Counted from the stretch's first letter, positions 23,530-33,134 are shown. The stretch is DNA of 47,787 nt from an uncultured Roseburia sp. (GCA_944380515.1 CALWHT010000061.1:1-47787); one strand, 5' to 3'. A program made the numbers and translations. The notes: generated by a model from the sequence alone, not told the origin.

Positions 23530-26016
23530 ATGGAACAAAAGAAAAGGAAGAAAAATGCCAAAGCGCTGGGGAAAATCGGTTTTTTGCAGAGTATTAAGGG
23601 TAAAATTTGGATTATGGGAGGTACGGCCATTGCAGCATCCGCAATTTTGGGGGTGGTGGGTGTTAATTCACTGAATAAAAATTCTGATAATAATGACGTG
23701 CTGACCGAGCTGAACCACATTAATCTGTATCAGTATGAAAATCAGAGTCTTGACACTTCTTATCTTTATTTCCTTGAGGATTCGTATCTGGAAAGCATTG
23801 TTGAAAATCTCGGAAGCATGGAGCAGAGCGCCGCGCAGGCAAATAAGCTCTCCGGCCGTGCCGCGGGGGAGAAGATTGCGGAGATGGAGGATGTGATTGC
23901 CGAGTGCAAGAGCAATTATACATCGATTCGGGAAATTGCCGGCGAGCGTGGGTATACGGCAGGTGCAGGCGCCTATCAGGAATTTTTTGCGTCGGACGAG
24001 CAATTGATAGCCGATTTTCGGACGTTTGCGGATGATAAGTCCTGGCTGGACGGCAGATGGGTGGATATTGCACCGGCTGCGGAGCAGACGGAGATTGACG
24101 GAGCGCCCTATCTGCATATGGCATATGAATGTGAGCTTCCCAGCAGTGGAAAGCGTGATTATTTCCTTCCGAGAATCGGCGGGGATAATATTAATTATGA
24201 AGGGAAAATATACGTAACCAACATCGTATTCCATGGTCCGCAGGGAGATACGCTGCTGGACCTTTCAACGGTGGCGGAGCAGGATTTATCCGGTTCCTAC
24301 GGAGACGCTTTAAACGGGTATGCGATGGGACAGGTGCTCGGACAGGACTGTATCGAGGTGGACGGATTGTTTTCATCGGCGGAGGAAGCAGGCTGGAAAG
24401 AGATTAGCTTAAAGATACCGATTGAAAGCTATGATATCCAAAATTACACGAGCGTGACCTATGACGTTTATTTTGAGGGAACCGATGTCGGTGCATTGAC
24501 CGCGGCTTATGCTTTATCCGATAAATATGACTTTAGCGGAACCATAAGTGAGATTAACACGAATGCGGAGGCTTACAGCAAGCATGTCGTAGAAGGACAG
24601 GATACCTCGGAGGAAGCGGAGGCAATCCGCGCGCAGTTTGAGGAGATTCAGGAAAACCTCGAGGCCTATGTCAGCGATGAGACACAAAAAAGCAGCTTTA
24701 CGGAGCTTGTATCAAAGAAGCAGACGGCGTTTGAGACGATGGCAGAGCTGGACAGTCAGATTTATCAGTTAAAGCAGGAAAATATTACGCTGTCTTCAAA
24801 GCTGACAGAGCTGGTGGGTGAGGTCCGCGATTATGTCGAGGAGGATACGAGAAATACCCAGAGTGAGCTTACCATATTCATTGCGGTGATTCTCGTCGTA
24901 AGTGCCGCAATCCTCATTTTGATTACCCTGTATATCAGCAGAAGCATGAATCGGAGCATCCGTATTTTTAAGGATACGCTTTCGGAAATGACGGCGGGAA
25001 ATCTTTCCGTCCGGCCGAATATCAAAAGCAGGGATGAATTTCAGGTGTTTGCAAGCTATATCAACCAGTTTTTAGATAAGCTTTCCGAGGTCATCGCGTC
25101 GGCCCAGAAAATTTCGGGCGCGGTTAAGGAATCCGGGGAGCAGCTGGACGTCATGGCGGAGAACAGCGGCAATACATGTGCGGAAATCGGAAAGGCCGTT
25201 GAGGAAATTTCGACCGGAGCCACGAATCAGGCGGGTGAGACGGACAGCGCGGCCGGGGAAATCGAGCAGATGGGAAGCGTTTTTGAGGAAATTGTAGAGA
25301 AGGTGGAGCATCTGGGAGATATGGCCGGGGAGATGCATCAGGTCAGCTCGGAGTCCGCGCAGTTTATGGAGGAATTAAGCGCCGCGAACCGGAAGACAGT
25401 AGAAGCGTTTTCACAGGTGTCAAATCAGACGCACACGACAAATCAGTCTGTACATAAGATTCGGGAGGCAACCGAATTGATCACGTCCATTGCGAGCCAG
25501 ACAAATCTGCTGTCATTGAACGCGAGCATAGAAGCGGCGCGGGCCGGCGAAGCGGGAAAGGGCTTTGCGGTTGTCGCTACGGAGATTCAAAAGCTTGCGG
25601 AACAGTCCAGCGAGTCGGCGGATATTATTCAAAGGATTATTGAAGAACTGGCGAAGGAAGCAGACTTGACGGTTCACATTGTGGATGAGGTTACGGACAT
25701 TGTCAATACACAGCAGGAGAAGCTTGAGCAGACCAGGCAGCATTTTGCGGCGCTTGAGCAGAGCATTGCGTCTTCCAGCCGGGAGACGGATGAGATTAAA
25801 AAAGAGACGATGATCTGCGATGATGCAAGAAAGAATGTACAGAATATTATTTTGGGATTGTCGGGAATTTCGGAGGAAAACGCGGCGTCTACGGAACAGA
25901 CGACGGCGTCCATGTCGGAATTGAACACAACAATAGAACAGCTCATGGAGGCTTCCGGAAGCTTGAAGCAGATGGCGCAGCAGCTGGAAAATGATTTGAG
26001 ATTTTTCCGGATGTAG
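23530..26016 (+). CDS. Methyl-accepting chemotaxis protein
   Basis: This 828-residue transmembrane receptor has a first membrane segment at about residues 20-45, a large external sensing region to about 445, and a second membrane segment ([22 protein letters not shown]). A HAMP domain follows, then a cytoplasmic signalling domain with the highly conserved hairpin tip [21 protein letters not shown] and [14 protein letters not shown]. It should couple to CheA and CheW. The ligand-binding domain is not one I recognise. AGGAGAGG lies nine bases before the ATG. No che or flagellar genes are in the window, so it is an orphan receptor here. Confidence 0.94.
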   Translation: MEQKKRKKNAKALGKIGFLQSIKGKIWIMGGTAIAASAILGVVGVNSLNKNSDNNDVLTELNHINLYQYENQSLDTSYLYFLEDSYLESIVENLGSMEQSAAQANKLSGRAAGEKIAEMEDVIAECKSNYTSIREIAGERGYTAGAGAYQEFFASDEQLIADFRTFADDKSWLDGRWVDIAPAAEQTEIDGAPYLHMAYECELPSSGKRDYFLPRIGGDNINYEGKIYVTNIVFHGPQGDTLLDLSTVAEQDLSGSYGDALNGYAMGQVLGQDCIEVDGLFSSAEEAGWKEISLKIPIESYDIQNYTSVTYDVYFEGTDVGALTAAYALSDKYDFSGTISEINTNAEAYSKHVVEGQDTSEEAEAIRAQFEEIQENLEAYVSDETQKSSFTELVSKKQTAFETMAELDSQIYQLKQENITLSSKLTELVGEVRDYVEEDTRNTQSELTIFIAVILVVSAAILILITLYISRSMNRSIRIFKDTLSEMTAGNLSVRPNIKSRDEFQVFASYINQFLDKLSEVIASAQKISGAVKESGEQLDVMAENSGNTCAEIGKAVEEISTGATNQAGETDSAAGEIEQMGSVFEEIVEKVEHLGDMAGEMHQVSSESAQFMEELSAANRKTVEAFSQVSNQTHTTNQSVHKIREATELITSIASQTNLLSLNASIEAARAGEAGKGFAVVATEIQKLAEQSSESADIIQRIIEELAKEADLTVHIVDEVTDIVNTQQEKLEQTRQHFAALEQSIASSSRETDEIKKETMICDDARKNVQNIILGLSGISEENAASTEQTTASMSELNTTIEQLMEASGSLKQMAQQLENDLRFFRM

Positions 26017-26073
26017 CGCGGCTGTTTTTCGGGATAGGATTCGGGTGCCAAAAGAGTACAGCGCCGCCGTCGG

Positions 26074-26097
26074 GCCAATGTCATTTAGTTAAGACAT
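26074..26097 (+). repeat. Left terminal inverted repeat of the IS
   Basis: It begins GCCAATGTCATTTAG and matches the reverse complement of the right end at 22 of 24 positions. Confidence 0.85.
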
Positions 26098-26116
26098 CAG
26101 CAAGGGTGTTCCTCAT

Positions 26117-26157
26117 AGAGCAAGGTATATAGAAATATGTACCCTGCTCTTTTTTTG
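26117..26157 (+). terminator. Terminator inside the left end of the IS
   Basis: AGAGCAAGGTA (26117-26127) pairs with TACCCTGCTCT (26140-26150) with one mismatch, followed by seven T. It would block read-through from the chemoreceptor side into the transposase gene, a common self-protection of insertion sequences. Confidence 0.85.
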
Positions 26158-26241
26158 TAATTTTTCAGAAAAGTACTTGACAAGCATAAAAAAATTTGCG
26201 GCGAAGCCTCTTGAATGTATTACATTTTGGAGGTAACGCCT

Positions 26242-27546
26242 ATGATATTTGCTGAGCATGTAAAAAACAATCTATTATCCCTTATCCAGGAGATGGCAGT
26301 TGTCCCGTGGTTGTTCTCTAAAAATCCCTGGGCTGATTTTTCAAGAAGCAGAAAACTTGATTTTGCATCTACAATTCAATTAATCCTTTCCATGGAAGGC
26401 GGCAGCTTGAAAAAAGAATTACTGGATTATTTTCAATTCTCTGTCGATACACCTTCTGCTTCAGCTTTTAGCCAGCAGAGAAGCAAACTGCTTCTGGAGA
26501 CATTCCAATTTTTGTTTTATGAATTTAATTCTCTTTTTCCATTTCAAAAGAACTATCACGGCTATCAGCTGCTGGCCTGTGATGGCTCTGACCTGAATAT
26601 TGCCCGCAATCCGAAGGATATAGACACTTACTTCCAATCATTGCCGACAGATAAGGGATTTAACCAGTTTCATTTGAATGCGCTCTATGACCTGTGTGAG
26701 AAGCGGTATACCGATGTTTTGATACAGCCCGCGCGGAAAGAAAATGAGTCTCTGGCGATGACACAGATGATTGACCGCTGTACGGGACAAAAGAAAACCA
26801 TTTTTATTGCTGACAGGGGATATGAAACCTATAATATTTTCGCCCATATCCAAGAAAAAGAGATGTATTATGTGATTCGTGTAAAGGATGGAGGAGGGGG
26901 CAGCATGACAGGAAGTTTTGAACTTCCTGATGAGAAGGAATTTGACCATGCCATGCAACTTATATTGACCCGGAAACAGACAAAAGAAGTAAAAGCCAAT
27001 CCGAAACAGTATAAGTTTCTCCCGAAAGCAAGCCCTTTTGACTATCTGGATTTACATGATAGAAAATTTTATACTTTAAATTTCCGGGTGGTAAGGTTTG
27101 CCATTTCAGAGGATTCTTATGAGTGCATTATAACAAATCTGCCAAAAGAAGAATTTCCAACAGAAGAAATAAAGAAGATTTACGCAATGAGATGGGGGAT
27201 TGAAACGTCTTTTCGGGAATTGAAATATGCAATCGGGTTAAGCAGTTTCCATTCAAAAAAGGTGGAGTATATCATGCAGGAAATCTATGCACGTCTGGTT
27301 CTCTATAATTATTGCGAAATCATCACAATGAATGTAGTAATACATCAAAAAGATACAAAACATGTTTACCAGATGAATTACACAATAGCGATCCATATAT
27401 GCCGATATTTCCTGCGAAATAACATTTCTCCACCCGATGTTGAGAAGCTGATACAGAAAAATCTTTTGCCTGTCAGACCTGGACGCTCAGACCCTCGCAA
27501 AGTCAGGCCCAAGTCGGCAGTAAGCTTTCTGTACCGTGTAGCTTAA
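26242..27546 (+). CDS. IS4-family DDE transposase
   Basis: This 434-residue transposase cuts and pastes its element through a DDE active site. The first Asp is in ACDGSDLNIAR, the second in FIADRGYETYN, and the Glu in MRWGIETSFRELKYAIGL, which fits the IS4 Y-(2)-R-(3)-E-(6)-K signature region. The start is the ATG at 26242, nine bases after GGAGG; an upstream ATG at 26215 is in frame but before that site. The frame is intact, so the element may still be active. Confidence 0.93.
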   Translation: MIFAEHVKNNLLSLIQEMAVVPWLFSKNPWADFSRSRKLDFASTIQLILSMEGGSLKKELLDYFQFSVDTPSASAFSQQRSKLLLETFQFLFYEFNSLFPFQKNYHGYQLLACDGSDLNIARNPKDIDTYFQSLPTDKGFNQFHLNALYDLCEKRYTDVLIQPARKENESLAMTQMIDRCTGQKKTIFIADRGYETYNIFAHIQEKEMYYVIRVKDGGGGSMTGSFELPDEKEFDHAMQLILTRKQTKEVKANPKQYKFLPKASPFDYLDLHDRKFYTLNFRVVRFAISEDSYECIITNLPKEEFPTEEIKKIYAMRWGIETSFRELKYAIGLSSFHSKKVEYIMQEIYARLVLYNYCEIITMNVVIHQKDTKHVYQMNYTIAIHICRYFLRNNISPPDVEKLIQKNLLPVRPGRSDPRKVRPKSAVSFLYRVA

Positions 27547-27575
27547 CTTCTACAAAAGTATACCGTTTTTTCAGG

Positions 27576-27596
27576 CAGATAGCAATCTGTCTTTTT
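27576..27596 (+). terminator. Weak terminator after the transposase
   Basis: CAGAT (27576-27580) pairs with ATCTG (27585-27589) over a four-base loop, followed by TCTTTTT. Confidence 0.5.
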
Positions 27597-27632
27597 ATCA
27601 TACTTAAAAATAGACAAATATCCACCCAAAAG

Positions 27633-27674
27633 ACAAAAAGCAGGCAGAGATAGAGATTTCCATATCTCTGCCTG
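27633..27674 (-). terminator. Minus-strand terminator inside the right end of the IS
   Basis: CAGGCAGAGATA (27641-27652) pairs with TATCTCTGCCTG (27663-27674). Read on the minus strand the stem is followed by CTTTTTGTCTTTT. It blocks antisense transcripts entering from the right, mirroring the terminator at the left end. Confidence 0.8.
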
Positions 27675-27693
27675 AAAGAGCATAATCACGGCA

Positions 27694-27717
27694 ATGCCTT
27701 ATCTAAATGACATTGGC
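27694..27717 (-). repeat. Right terminal inverted repeat of the IS
   Basis: Its reverse complement begins GCCAATGTCATTTAG, as at the left end. Confidence 0.85.
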
Positions 27718-27750
27718 TTCTGCCCTCCCCCTTTTCGGTCGCCGACAAAA

Positions 27751-28095
27751 TTACCGTACCGGAACATAATCCATCACTGCCGGTTCTTCGGTCCGCTCCA
27801 GCTTCATAATCACAGGGCGCAGACCGTCGTTGCAGCTGCAGATTGCTACCCCCGGCTTGCGGATCCAGTCCCCGTAGTAGAATAATTCCTCCCCGGTGCC
27901 GTGGGCGAGGGCGAACACATATTGGTAAATGGCTTTCCAGGCCTCGTCACAGAAGCCCTCCGGCTTTGCGTAGTCGGCGTAAAATACCTGTCCTTCCTTC
28001 ATCATCGGGCAGGGACCAAGGCCCTCGACGCCGTATTCCTTTGCAAGTTCTTCGTTTAAGGTGGTTTTCAGAATTGTAATTTTTACTTTGTTCAT
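27751..28095 (-). CDS. TIGR04076 family protein
   Basis: The 114-residue protein resembles the TIGR04076 family: MNKVKITILKTTLNEELA, CPMMKEGQVF, the FCDEAWKAIYQYVFAL core, and ICSCNDGLRPVIMKLER. It has conserved cysteines and may bind a metal or cluster, but no reaction is established for the family. The start at 28095 follows GGAGAGGAAC. It is 20 bases downstream of the DUF362/ferredoxin gene and probably in the same transcript, suggesting a redox-related role. Confidence 0.75.
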   Translation of the reverse strand: MNKVKITILKTTLNEELAKEYGVEGLGPCPMMKEGQVFYADYAKPEGFCDEAWKAIYQYVFALAHGTGEELFYYGDWIRKPGVAICSCNDGLRPVIMKLERTEEPAVMDYVPVR

Positions 28096-28115
28096 AGTTC
28101 CTCTCCGTTTCGCGG

Positions 28116-29234
28116 TTAAATGGTAATCAGGTGATACTGATCGGTTCCGAGGCCGATTTTTACCGCATGGGCAATGCAGGACTTCCATTCGGTATCCGGG
28201 TGCGTCATATGGAAATGGTCATGGTGCTCCTCATTTCCGTGCTTCTTTAAATTCTCACCGAGAACGCTGTTTTCCACCGGAGCCATTTGGTTGCAGAGGT
28301 CCGCGCACGCCTGGTCAAGCGCGACCGGGTCAAAGGAGGCCAGCATGCCGACATTGGGGATAATCGGGATGTCGTTTTCCGCATGGCAGTCACAGTTCGG
28401 AGATACGTCGCAGATGAGCGATACGTGGAAGCACGGGCGTCCTTTGCAGACAGCAAGGCTGTACTCCGCCATTTTATAGTTGAGCATGGCGATAGAGTCA
28501 CTGAAATCCGCGGCGATGGCATCCTTGGGACAAACGGCAAGGCAGCGTCCGCAGCCCACGCATTTTTCATGGTCGATGGAAGCCTTCCCATTCGCGATTT
28601 GCGGTGCGTCGTGGGCGCAAATCCGGCTGCACGCACCGCAGCCGACACAAAGATTCTGGTCTACGCTGGGCTTGCCGTCGCAGTGCTGTTCCATTTTTCC
28701 GGCTCTGGAGCCGCAGCCCATGCCGATATTTTTCAGTGCTCCGCCGAAGCCGGCCATCTCGTGTCCCTTGAAATGCGTCAGGGAAATAAAAACGTCTGCG
28801 TCCATGATGGCATGACCGATTTTTGCTTCCTTGACATATTCACCGTCGATGGGAACGATGGTCTCGTCGGTGCCCTTTAAACCGTCGCCGATGATGACAT
28901 GGCAGCCGGTCTGGTAGGGGGAGAAGCCGTTGACATACGCCGTTTCCAGATGGTCGAGCGCATTTTTGCGGCTGCCGACGTAGAGCGTGTTGCAGTCAGT
29001 CAAAAACGGTTTGCCGCCAAGCTCCTTTACATAGTCTGCCACGACTCTGGCATAATTCGGGCGCAGAAACGCGAGGTTGCCGTACTCGCCGAAGTGAATC
29101 TTGATAGCGGCATATTTATCCTGAAAATCGATGGTCTCAAAACCGGCGGTTTTCATCAGCCGGTGAAGCTTCTGGAGCAGATTCTCACTGCCCGTAGCTT
29201 TAAAAGATGTAAAATATACATTTGACGGTTCCAT
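28116..29234 (-). CDS. DUF362 protein with two 4Fe-4S clusters
   Basis: This 372-residue protein has a DUF362 fold over most of its length, interrupted at about residues 190-250 by a bacterial-type ferredoxin module with two CxxCxxCxxxC motifs (CVGCGACSRIC and CVGCGRCLAVC). The C-terminus is rich in His (KKHGNEEHHDHFHMTH) and may bind metal. Such proteins are common in anaerobes and are predicted to be iron-sulphur electron carriers or oxidoreductases; the partner is unknown. The ATG at 29234 follows AGGAGG. A good promoter lies at 29281-29309. Confidence 0.88.
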   Translation of the reverse strand: MEPSNVYFTSFKATGSENLLQKLHRLMKTAGFETIDFQDKYAAIKIHFGEYGNLAFLRPNYARVVADYVKELGGKPFLTDCNTLYVGSRKNALDHLETAYVNGFSPYQTGCHVIIGDGLKGTDETIVPIDGEYVKEAKIGHAIMDADVFISLTHFKGHEMAGFGGALKNIGMGCGSRAGKMEQHCDGKPSVDQNLCVGCGACSRICAHDAPQIANGKASIDHEKCVGCGRCLAVCPKDAIAADFSDSIAMLNYKMAEYSLAVCKGRPCFHVSLICDVSPNCDCHAENDIPIIPNVGMLASFDPVALDQACADLCNQMAPVENSVLGENLKKHGNEEHHDHFHMTHPDTEWKSCIAHAVKIGLGTDQYHLITI

Positions 29235-29280
29235 ATGAATACCTCCTGTCAATTTTTGTTAGCTGTGTGCCTTAGCTTTT

Positions 29281-29309
29281 ATTATATAAAAAAAAACGTA
29301 AATTGTCAG
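29281..29309 (-). promoter_or_regulatory. Promoter of the DUF362 gene
   Basis: On the minus strand CTGACA (plus 29304-29309) and TATAAT (29281-29286) are 17 bases apart. Confidence 0.65.
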
Positions 29310-29364
29310 CAGAAAATCTTATGTTGTACGCAGAGGCAGGAGATGGGAAAACGGTGGAAAGCAG

Positions 29365-29393
29365 TTGAAATGCGGGGAAAAAACGGTTATGAT
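29365..29393 (+). promoter_or_regulatory. Promoter of aroE-aroK
   Basis: TTGAAA (29365-29370) and TATGAT (29388-29393) are 17 bases apart, 42 bases before the aroE start. Confidence 0.65.
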
Positions 29394-29434
29394 GAAAGGT
29401 AGAAAAAAGTTGCGCAGAAAAATGGAGGAAAGAG

Positions 29435-30304
29435 ATGGAAGGCAGAATTACAGGACATACGGGGCTGCTTGCGCTGATCGGTTCCCCGGTAGGACATTCC
29501 GGTTCTCCGGCAATGTACAATTACAGCTTTGAAAGGCTGGGACTCGATTACGTTTATGTGGCGTTTGACATTAAGGAGGAGGAGACAGGCGACGCGATTG
29601 CAGCGATGAAAACCTTCCACATGCGGGGCTGCAATGTGACGATGCCCTGCAAAACAGCGGCTGCAAAGTATATGGACGAGCTTTCTCCGGCGGCGCGGAT
29701 TATCGGCGCGGTCAACACCATTGTCAATGAGAACGGAAAGCTGATTGGGCATATGACGGACGGCGAGGGCTTTGTGCAGAATTTAAGGGATCATGGCATT
29801 GACGTTTCGGGCAAAAAAATCACGGTTGCGGGCGGCGGCGGAGCGGCCACGGCGATTCAGGTACAGTGCGCCTTAGACGGAGCGAGGGAGATTTCTATTT
29901 TTAATATCAGGGATTCTTTTTTTGAGCGGACGCTTGCGACGGCGGAGAAAATTAAAAAAGAGGTGCCGGGCTGCGAGGTGAATGTTTACGACATTGCCGA
30001 CACGGCAAGGATGACGGAGGAAATCAGGTCCAGCGATATTTTCGCAAACGCTACGATTGTCGGCATGAAGCCGATGGAAAATGAGAGCGTGGTCAAGGAT
30101 GTAAGCGCGTTTTATCCGGGGCTTGTGGTGGCTGACGCCGTATATAATCCCGAGGAGACCAGACTTCTGCGTGAGGCGAAGGAGGCGGGCTGTACCTGCA
30201 TCAATGGCAAGGGCATGCTGCTTTGGCAGGGCGTTGCCGCGTTTCGCCTTTATACCGGTATGGATATGCCGGTGGAGGAAGTCAAGGAAAAATTTTTCAG
30301 CTGA
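29435..30304 (+). CDS. aroE: Shikimate dehydrogenase
   Basis: AroE reduces 3-dehydroshikimate to shikimate with NADPH in aromatic amino acid synthesis. The 289-residue protein has the substrate site SPVGHSGSPAMYN, the catalytic lysine in NVTMPCK, the NTIVNENGKLIGHMTDGEG segment, the nucleotide-binding GGGGAATAIQ, and the C-terminal NGKGMLLWQG. GGAGGA precedes the ATG. Shikimate kinase starts 13 bases after it, so two consecutive steps of the pathway are co-transcribed. A quinate/shikimate dehydrogenase of the YdiB type is a less likely alternative. Confidence 0.93.
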   Translation: MEGRITGHTGLLALIGSPVGHSGSPAMYNYSFERLGLDYVYVAFDIKEEETGDAIAAMKTFHMRGCNVTMPCKTAAAKYMDELSPAARIIGAVNTIVNENGKLIGHMTDGEGFVQNLRDHGIDVSGKKITVAGGGGAATAIQVQCALDGAREISIFNIRDSFFERTLATAEKIKKEVPGCEVNVYDIADTARMTEEIRSSDIFANATIVGMKPMENESVVKDVSAFYPGLVVADAVYNPEETRLLREAKEAGCTCINGKGMLLWQGVAAFRLYTGMDMPVEEVKEKFFS

Positions 30305-30316
30305 CCGGGGGATGTG

Positions 30317-30811
30317 ATGACGAATATTTATCTGATAGGCTTTATGGGTGCGGGAAAGAGCACTGTGGCAAAAGAGCTTGCGTCTAAGACGGGTGCGAGA
30401 CGTATTGAAATGGACCAGATGATTGTGGAGCAGCAGGGAATGGCGATTTCCGAAATTTTTGAAAAATACGGGGAGGAACATTTCCGGGAACTGGAGACAG
30501 AGCTTCTGCGCTCCTTTTTGAAGGAAGAAAATCTGGTGGTTTCCTGCGGCGGCGGAAGCGTGCTTCGGGATGAAAATGCCCGGCTGATGAAGGAGAGCGG
30601 CAGAATCGTACTGCTTACCGCAGCGCCGGAAACGATTTATGAGCGGGTGCGCCACAGTACGGAGCGACCTATTTTAAATGGAAATATGAATGTAGCATTC
30701 ATCCGGGAGCTGATGGAAAAGCGCCGGGAGCGTTATGAGACGGTAGCGGACCAAACCATCGCTACGGACGGGAAAACCGCAGCGGAAATCTGCCGCGAGA
30801 TTCTTATGTGA
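30317..30811 (+). CDS. aroK: Shikimate kinase
   Basis: AroK phosphorylates shikimate with ATP. The 164-residue protein has the P-loop GFMGAGKST (about residues 8-16), the Asp of the shikimate site in EMDQMI, the FRELE segment, and the SCGGGSVLR glycine motif. The lid is RPILNG. The start is taken at ATG 30317 after GGGGGA; a GTG at 30314 is too close to that site. It is the second gene of the aroE-aroK unit. Confidence 0.94.
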   Translation: MTNIYLIGFMGAGKSTVAKELASKTGARRIEMDQMIVEQQGMAISEIFEKYGEEHFRELETELLRSFLKEENLVVSCGGGSVLRDENARLMKESGRIVLLTAAPETIYERVRHSTERPILNGNMNVAFIRELMEKRRERYETVADQTIATDGKTAAEICREILM

Positions 30812-30863
30812 ATTGCGCAGAAGGCTGCATAAGAGAGATTACGTGGGGGAGGAAGCCAGCCAT

Positions 30864-31463
30864 ATGAATTTTACATTTATGACGGAATGTGAGATAAGCG
30901 ACCCCGAGATGGAGCGGGCGTATCAGGAAATTTACCGTGAGCTGGAAGATGCGGAAAACCATTACTGGAAAGAGCCGCGCCAGTGCGGGATTATCCTGCG
31001 GGGCACCGCGGAGCGAATATGCCGGTTTTACAATGACCATTACGGCATTGGGTTTCCGGAGGGGACTTTACTGGAGGAATTTTTGTGCTACACGGATGAG
31101 GATGCCCACAATGTGCGGGTGAGCCGTTTCCTGAGTATGGTAAGGGAGCAGAGGGACCGCCTGAATAAGCTCAGGATGCTGGGGGACGACTGTATTCTGG
31201 GCGAGGAAGGGCCCGACCGCGGGATGGAATTTAACGAGAGGATGGCACAGAACGCGGAGAAGATGGCTGATACCATGATGGAGGTCATCAAGGCTATGTG
31301 TAAAAAGCTAAACGGCAGGACGGACGTGGACGGACTGGAATTTTATGAGGACTGGGTGCCCGGGTATTCCGAGACGGAGGAGCGATTCCCGAAAAAGCCC
31401 GTGGAAAAAAAGCAGTCCTTTGTTTCCAAACTGCTGCACCGGAAAAAACAGACAGGAGAATGA
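30864..31463 (+). CDS. Hypothetical acidic protein
   Basis: I do not recognise this 199-residue protein. It is acidic and predicted largely helical, with EISDPEMERAYQEIYRELEDAENHYW near the start, a long helix in the second half (NERMAQNAEKMADTMMEVIKAM), and a basic tail (SFVSKLLHRKKQ). It has no signal peptide or membrane span. The ATG at 30864 follows GGGGGAGG. It starts 52 bases after aroK and ends four bases before the response regulator start, so it may be co-transcribed with the two-component system. Confidence 0.65.
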   Translation: MNFTFMTECEISDPEMERAYQEIYRELEDAENHYWKEPRQCGIILRGTAERICRFYNDHYGIGFPEGTLLEEFLCYTDEDAHNVRVSRFLSMVREQRDRLNKLRMLGDDCILGEEGPDRGMEFNERMAQNAEKMADTMMEVIKAMCKKLNGRTDVDGLEFYEDWVPGYSETEERFPKKPVEKKQSFVSKLLHRKKQTGE

Positions 31464-31467
31464 CAGC

Positions 31468-32148
31468 GTGACGATACAGATTGTTGAGGATGACGGGGCG
31501 CTCAGCGACGGGATTGTGCTGGCGCTCCGTGAGCCGGAGCTTTGCTTTGTGCAGAGTAGGGATGTAAAGAGCGCAAAGGAGGACTTTACCGAAAGGTCTC
31601 CCGAGCTTGTGATTCTGGACGTGAATCTTCCGGACGGAAGCGGGTACGACTATCTGAAGTGGCTGCGGGAGCGCTCGCAGCTTCCGGTGCTGGTACTTAC
31701 GGCAAACGATATGGAAATGGATGAGGTGCGTTCCCTTGCGCTGGGAGCAGATGATTACATGACAAAGCCTTTCAGCCTCGCCGTGCTGCGTGCCCGGATT
31801 GAGGCGCTGATGCGCCGGAGCGGGGGAAGGCGGCAGACGGCATATACGGAGGATGGCTTTTTCTTTGATTTTGAGGAGCTTCGTTTTTTAAAGGACGGCA
31901 GGGAGCTTTCTCTGAGTGTCAATGAGCAGAGGCTGCTGCGGCTTTTGGTGGAGCACCCGGGTCAGCTTCTGACAAGAAATGTGCTGATTGACCGTATCTG
32001 GAGCGACGACGGCGCGTTTGTGGATGAAAATGCGCTTTCAGTTACGGTGAACCGACTGCGCGGCAAGCTGGAGGAAAAGGGCAAAGCATCCTACATCCAG
32101 ACCGTGTACGGACAGGGATATCTGTGGAAGAAAAGCCGGGAATCGTAG
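31468..32148 (+). CDS. OmpR-family response regulator
   Basis: The 226-residue regulator has a receiver domain with acidic pocket EDD (residues 6-8), phospho-acceptor Asp in VILDVNLPDGSG (about residue 50), and the conserved Lys in DDYMTKPFS. An OmpR/PhoB winged-helix domain follows and ends in YIQTVYGQGYLWK. The start is GTG at 31468, after ACAGGAGAA. It precedes the histidine kinase by 17 bases and, further on, an ABC exporter, as in Bce/Psd-type modules that sense and expel antimicrobial peptides; that function is inferred from arrangement only. Confidence 0.92.
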   Translation: MTIQIVEDDGALSDGIVLALREPELCFVQSRDVKSAKEDFTERSPELVILDVNLPDGSGYDYLKWLRERSQLPVLVLTANDMEMDEVRSLALGADDYMTKPFSLAVLRARIEALMRRSGGRRQTAYTEDGFFFDFEELRFLKDGRELSLSVNEQRLLRLLVEHPGQLLTRNVLIDRIWSDDGAFVDENALSVTVNRLRGKLEEKGKASYIQTVYGQGYLWKKSRES

Positions 32149-32165
32149 ATAGGAATGAGGTATAT

Positions 32166-33009
32166 ATGTTTACAAACAGGACGCTGGACCGGTTGGATGC
32201 CATGCTGGATGCTGCGATTGCGGGAGATTTCAGAGAAAGTGATTACGACGAGACGAAGCTTTCAAGGCTGGAGGCGAAATGGAAGCAGTATCTGGCAACA
32301 GCCAGTATGTCCCGTGCAAATCTGGAGCGGGAAAGGGAGAATATCAAAAGCCTTGTTTCCGATATTTCCCATCAGACCAAAACGCCGATGACAAACATCC
32401 GTCTGTACGCGGAGCTGCTTTCCGAGCGGCTTGCGGATGAGGAGAACCTCAGGCTGTTAGGGGAGCTTGTCCGTCAGACGGAAAAACTGGAGTTTTTGAT
32501 CCAGGCGCTGACGAAGCTTTCGAGACTGGAAGGCGGCCTTGTGACAGTCGCACCGAAGCAGGAGCGTATCGGCGCGCTGCTTGCGGGGGGCTGTAGCGGA
32601 GATTTTGCCGAAGGCGGAGAGGAAACACATTTCCGTCCGCAATACCTATGAGGGAGACGCGGCGGCTTTTTTTGACAGGAAGTGGACGGCGGAGGCATTG
32701 TTTAATATTTTGGATAACGCGGTCAAATATTCCGCCTGCGGCAGTACCGTCACCGTGTCGGTCATGGAATATGAAATGTATGCGGCCATCTGTGTGCGCG
32801 ATGAGGGCATGGGAATTTCCGAGGAGGAAATCCCAAAGCTGTTTGAGCGGTTTTACCGCGGAAGCCAGGCGGACGGGCAGGAGGGCGTCGGTATCGGACT
32901 GTATCTGGCGCGTGAAATCCTGCGCAAGGAAAACGGATATATCCGGGTGAATTCAAAATGCGGCGAGGGCACGGAGTTTCGCCTTTTTCTGCAAAAATAT
33001 GAGAGCTGA
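32166..33009 (+). pseudogene. Sensor histidine kinase, frameshifted at a G6 tract
   Basis: Together the two reading frames encode a complete kinase core of about 280 residues. The first frame (32166 to the tract) holds the phospho-acceptor box SDISHQTKTPMTNI. The second (from the tract to 33009) holds the N-box FNILDNAVKYS, G1 DEGMGIS, F-box LFERFYRG and G2 GVGIGLYLARE. The switch occurs at six G at 32585-32590; five G would keep one frame through IGALLAGAVAEILPKAERK. Downstream of the tract the first frame stops at 32651. This may be a true mutation, a sequencing or assembly error, or slippage. The kinase has no membrane segment or sensor domain, so it probably relies on the ABC permease for sensing. 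Confidence 0.85.
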
Positions 33010-33071
33010 CAGGAATCTTTCACAAGTGTTAGAATTTGGAAAGGGCACGGAAAGAATCGTCTGCTACAATG

Positions 33072-33102
33072 AGGACAGTAAGAAAACTGTCCTTTTCTTT
33101 TT
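33072..33102 (+). terminator. Terminator between the two-component system and the ABC genes
   Basis: AGGACAGT (33072-33079) pairs with ACTGTCCT (33086-33093), and the T-rich TTTTCTTTTT follows. It separates the regulator-kinase unit from the transporter unit, or attenuates read-through between them. I see no convincing promoter in the remaining bases before 33135. Confidence 0.75.
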
Positions 33103-33134
33103 GGGAAAGAGGAACAGGAACAATGGAGGTTTAT

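Larger units (their letters stand above)
26074..27717 (+). mobile_element. IS4-family insertion sequence
   Basis: The element spans about 1.64 kb, with imperfect terminal inverted repeats and one transposase. The outer 24 bases of each end (GCCAATGTCATTTAG..., 26074-26097 and 27694-27717 reversed) match at 22 positions. No matching 9-13 base target duplication is visible in the flanks, so the exact boundary may be off by a base or the flanks may have rearranged. Hairpin terminators sit just inside both ends. Base composition is more AT-rich than the host genes around it. Confidence 0.88.

Noticed and set aside
26062-27729. Target-site duplication flanking the IS
   Set aside because: Comparing the 12 bases on each side at several end positions gave no convincing match.
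28287-28880. Plus-strand frame of nearly 200 codons within the DUF362/ferredoxin gene
   Set aside because: It lies opposite two perfect ferredoxin motifs and is a codon-bias shadow.
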